DNA of 5,141 bases from Candidatus Zixiibacteriota bacterium (GTDB taxonomy: Bacteria > Zixibacteria > MSB-5A5 > GN15 > FEB-12): the NCBI GenBank assembly GCA_003641405.1, contig QNAF01000203.1, positions 1-5,141 of the forward strand, read 5' to 3'. Shown piece by piece: positions 4,930-5,141 of this stretch (its first letter is position 1; each line of letters starts with the position of its first letter). The notes under the pieces were generated by a model, which saw only the letters and a list, made by a program, of their open reading frames with translations, was not told the origin of the DNA and ran no database searches. The position numbers and the translations under genes were made by a program.

Positions 4930-5141
4930 ATGAATATCAAATTTAGAAAATATCACGCAATCGGTAACGACTTTATTCTGTTTGATGAGCGGTTGTCAGT
5001 CACAAAGAGACGACTGCCTGCTCTGGCGGAGGCGATCTGTGACCGGCGAACCGGTGTTGGAGCAGACGGCATTTTGTGCATTGGTAAGAGCAAACAAGCT
5101 GACTGCAAGGTAGATATCTACAACGCCGACGGAAGCTGGGC
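4930..5141 (+). CDS. dapF: diaminopimelate epimerase, 5' part (cut by the window edge)
   Basis: Only the first 70 complete codons are in the window; the frame is open to the right edge. DapF is a cofactor-independent epimerase that converts LL-diaminopimelate to meso-diaminopimelate, the precursor of lysine and of the peptidoglycan cross-link. The N-terminus carries the family hallmarks: YHAIGNDF (8-15) with Asn13 at the substrate site, CDRRTGVGADG (37-47), and YNADGS (64-69) with Asn65 as the next substrate-contacting Asn. The first catalytic cysteine, in the CGNGAR-type motif, should follow just beyond the window. Family members are around 270-280 residues, so about a quarter is visible. 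The start ATG at 4930 has a weak TAGGTAG ribosome-binding site (4921-4927) and matches the usual N-terminus. It follows a strong terminator by 37 bases, so it needs its own promoter or read-through; no convincing promoter is visible in that gap. Confidence 0.93.
   Translation, partial: MNIKFRKYHAIGNDFILFDERLSVTKRRLPALAEAICDRRTGVGADGILCIGKSKQADCKVDIYNADGSW

Overview
This window looks like a piece of chromosome from an uncultured Gram-negative-type bacterium. All genes recognised are on the + strand and densely packed, GC is moderate, and there are housekeeping loci (a tRNA-Phe, the start of dapF) with no transposase, integrase, phage or CRISPR sequence. The style of the genes and of the structured non-coding element recalls candidate phyla of the FCB group such as Zixibacteria, but that is an impression from memory, not something the sequence proves.

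Layout. Positions 1-122 hold a small hairpin and a plausible promoter. Positions 123-1664 encode a secreted/membrane protein with a signal peptide, a roughly 265-residue extracytoplasmic domain of unknown type, and a C-terminal multi-pass domain carrying the motif order of PrsW-type glutamic intramembrane proteases. After a 140-base gap with a good promoter comes a ROK-family sugar kinase (1805-2773). A 124-residue four-helix membrane protein of unknown function (2796-3170) follows it after 22 bases, probably in the same operon. A tRNA-Phe(GAA) gene lies at 3230-3302 with its own TTGACA-type promoter. Positions 3303-3640 contain no convincing protein gene. They hold a cluster of inverted repeats (about 3358-3493) and a strong sigma70-like promoter (TTGATT-17-TATAAT) driving a PLP-dependent class I/II aminotransferase (3641-4846). 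A textbook intrinsic terminator closes that unit, and the 5' part of dapF (diaminopimelate epimerase) runs off the right edge.

How they work together. The ROK kinase and small membrane protein form one likely unit. The aminotransferase sits directly before dapF and resembles the LysN/2-aminoadipate aminotransferase group, so a role in lysine/diaminopimelate or related amino-acid metabolism is possible. The terminator between them argues against co-transcription. The most unusual items are the secreted-domain/PrsW-like fusion, which lacks some of the usual motif residues, and the palindromic element between the tRNA and the aminotransferase promoter, which looks like a copy of an interspersed structured repeat.
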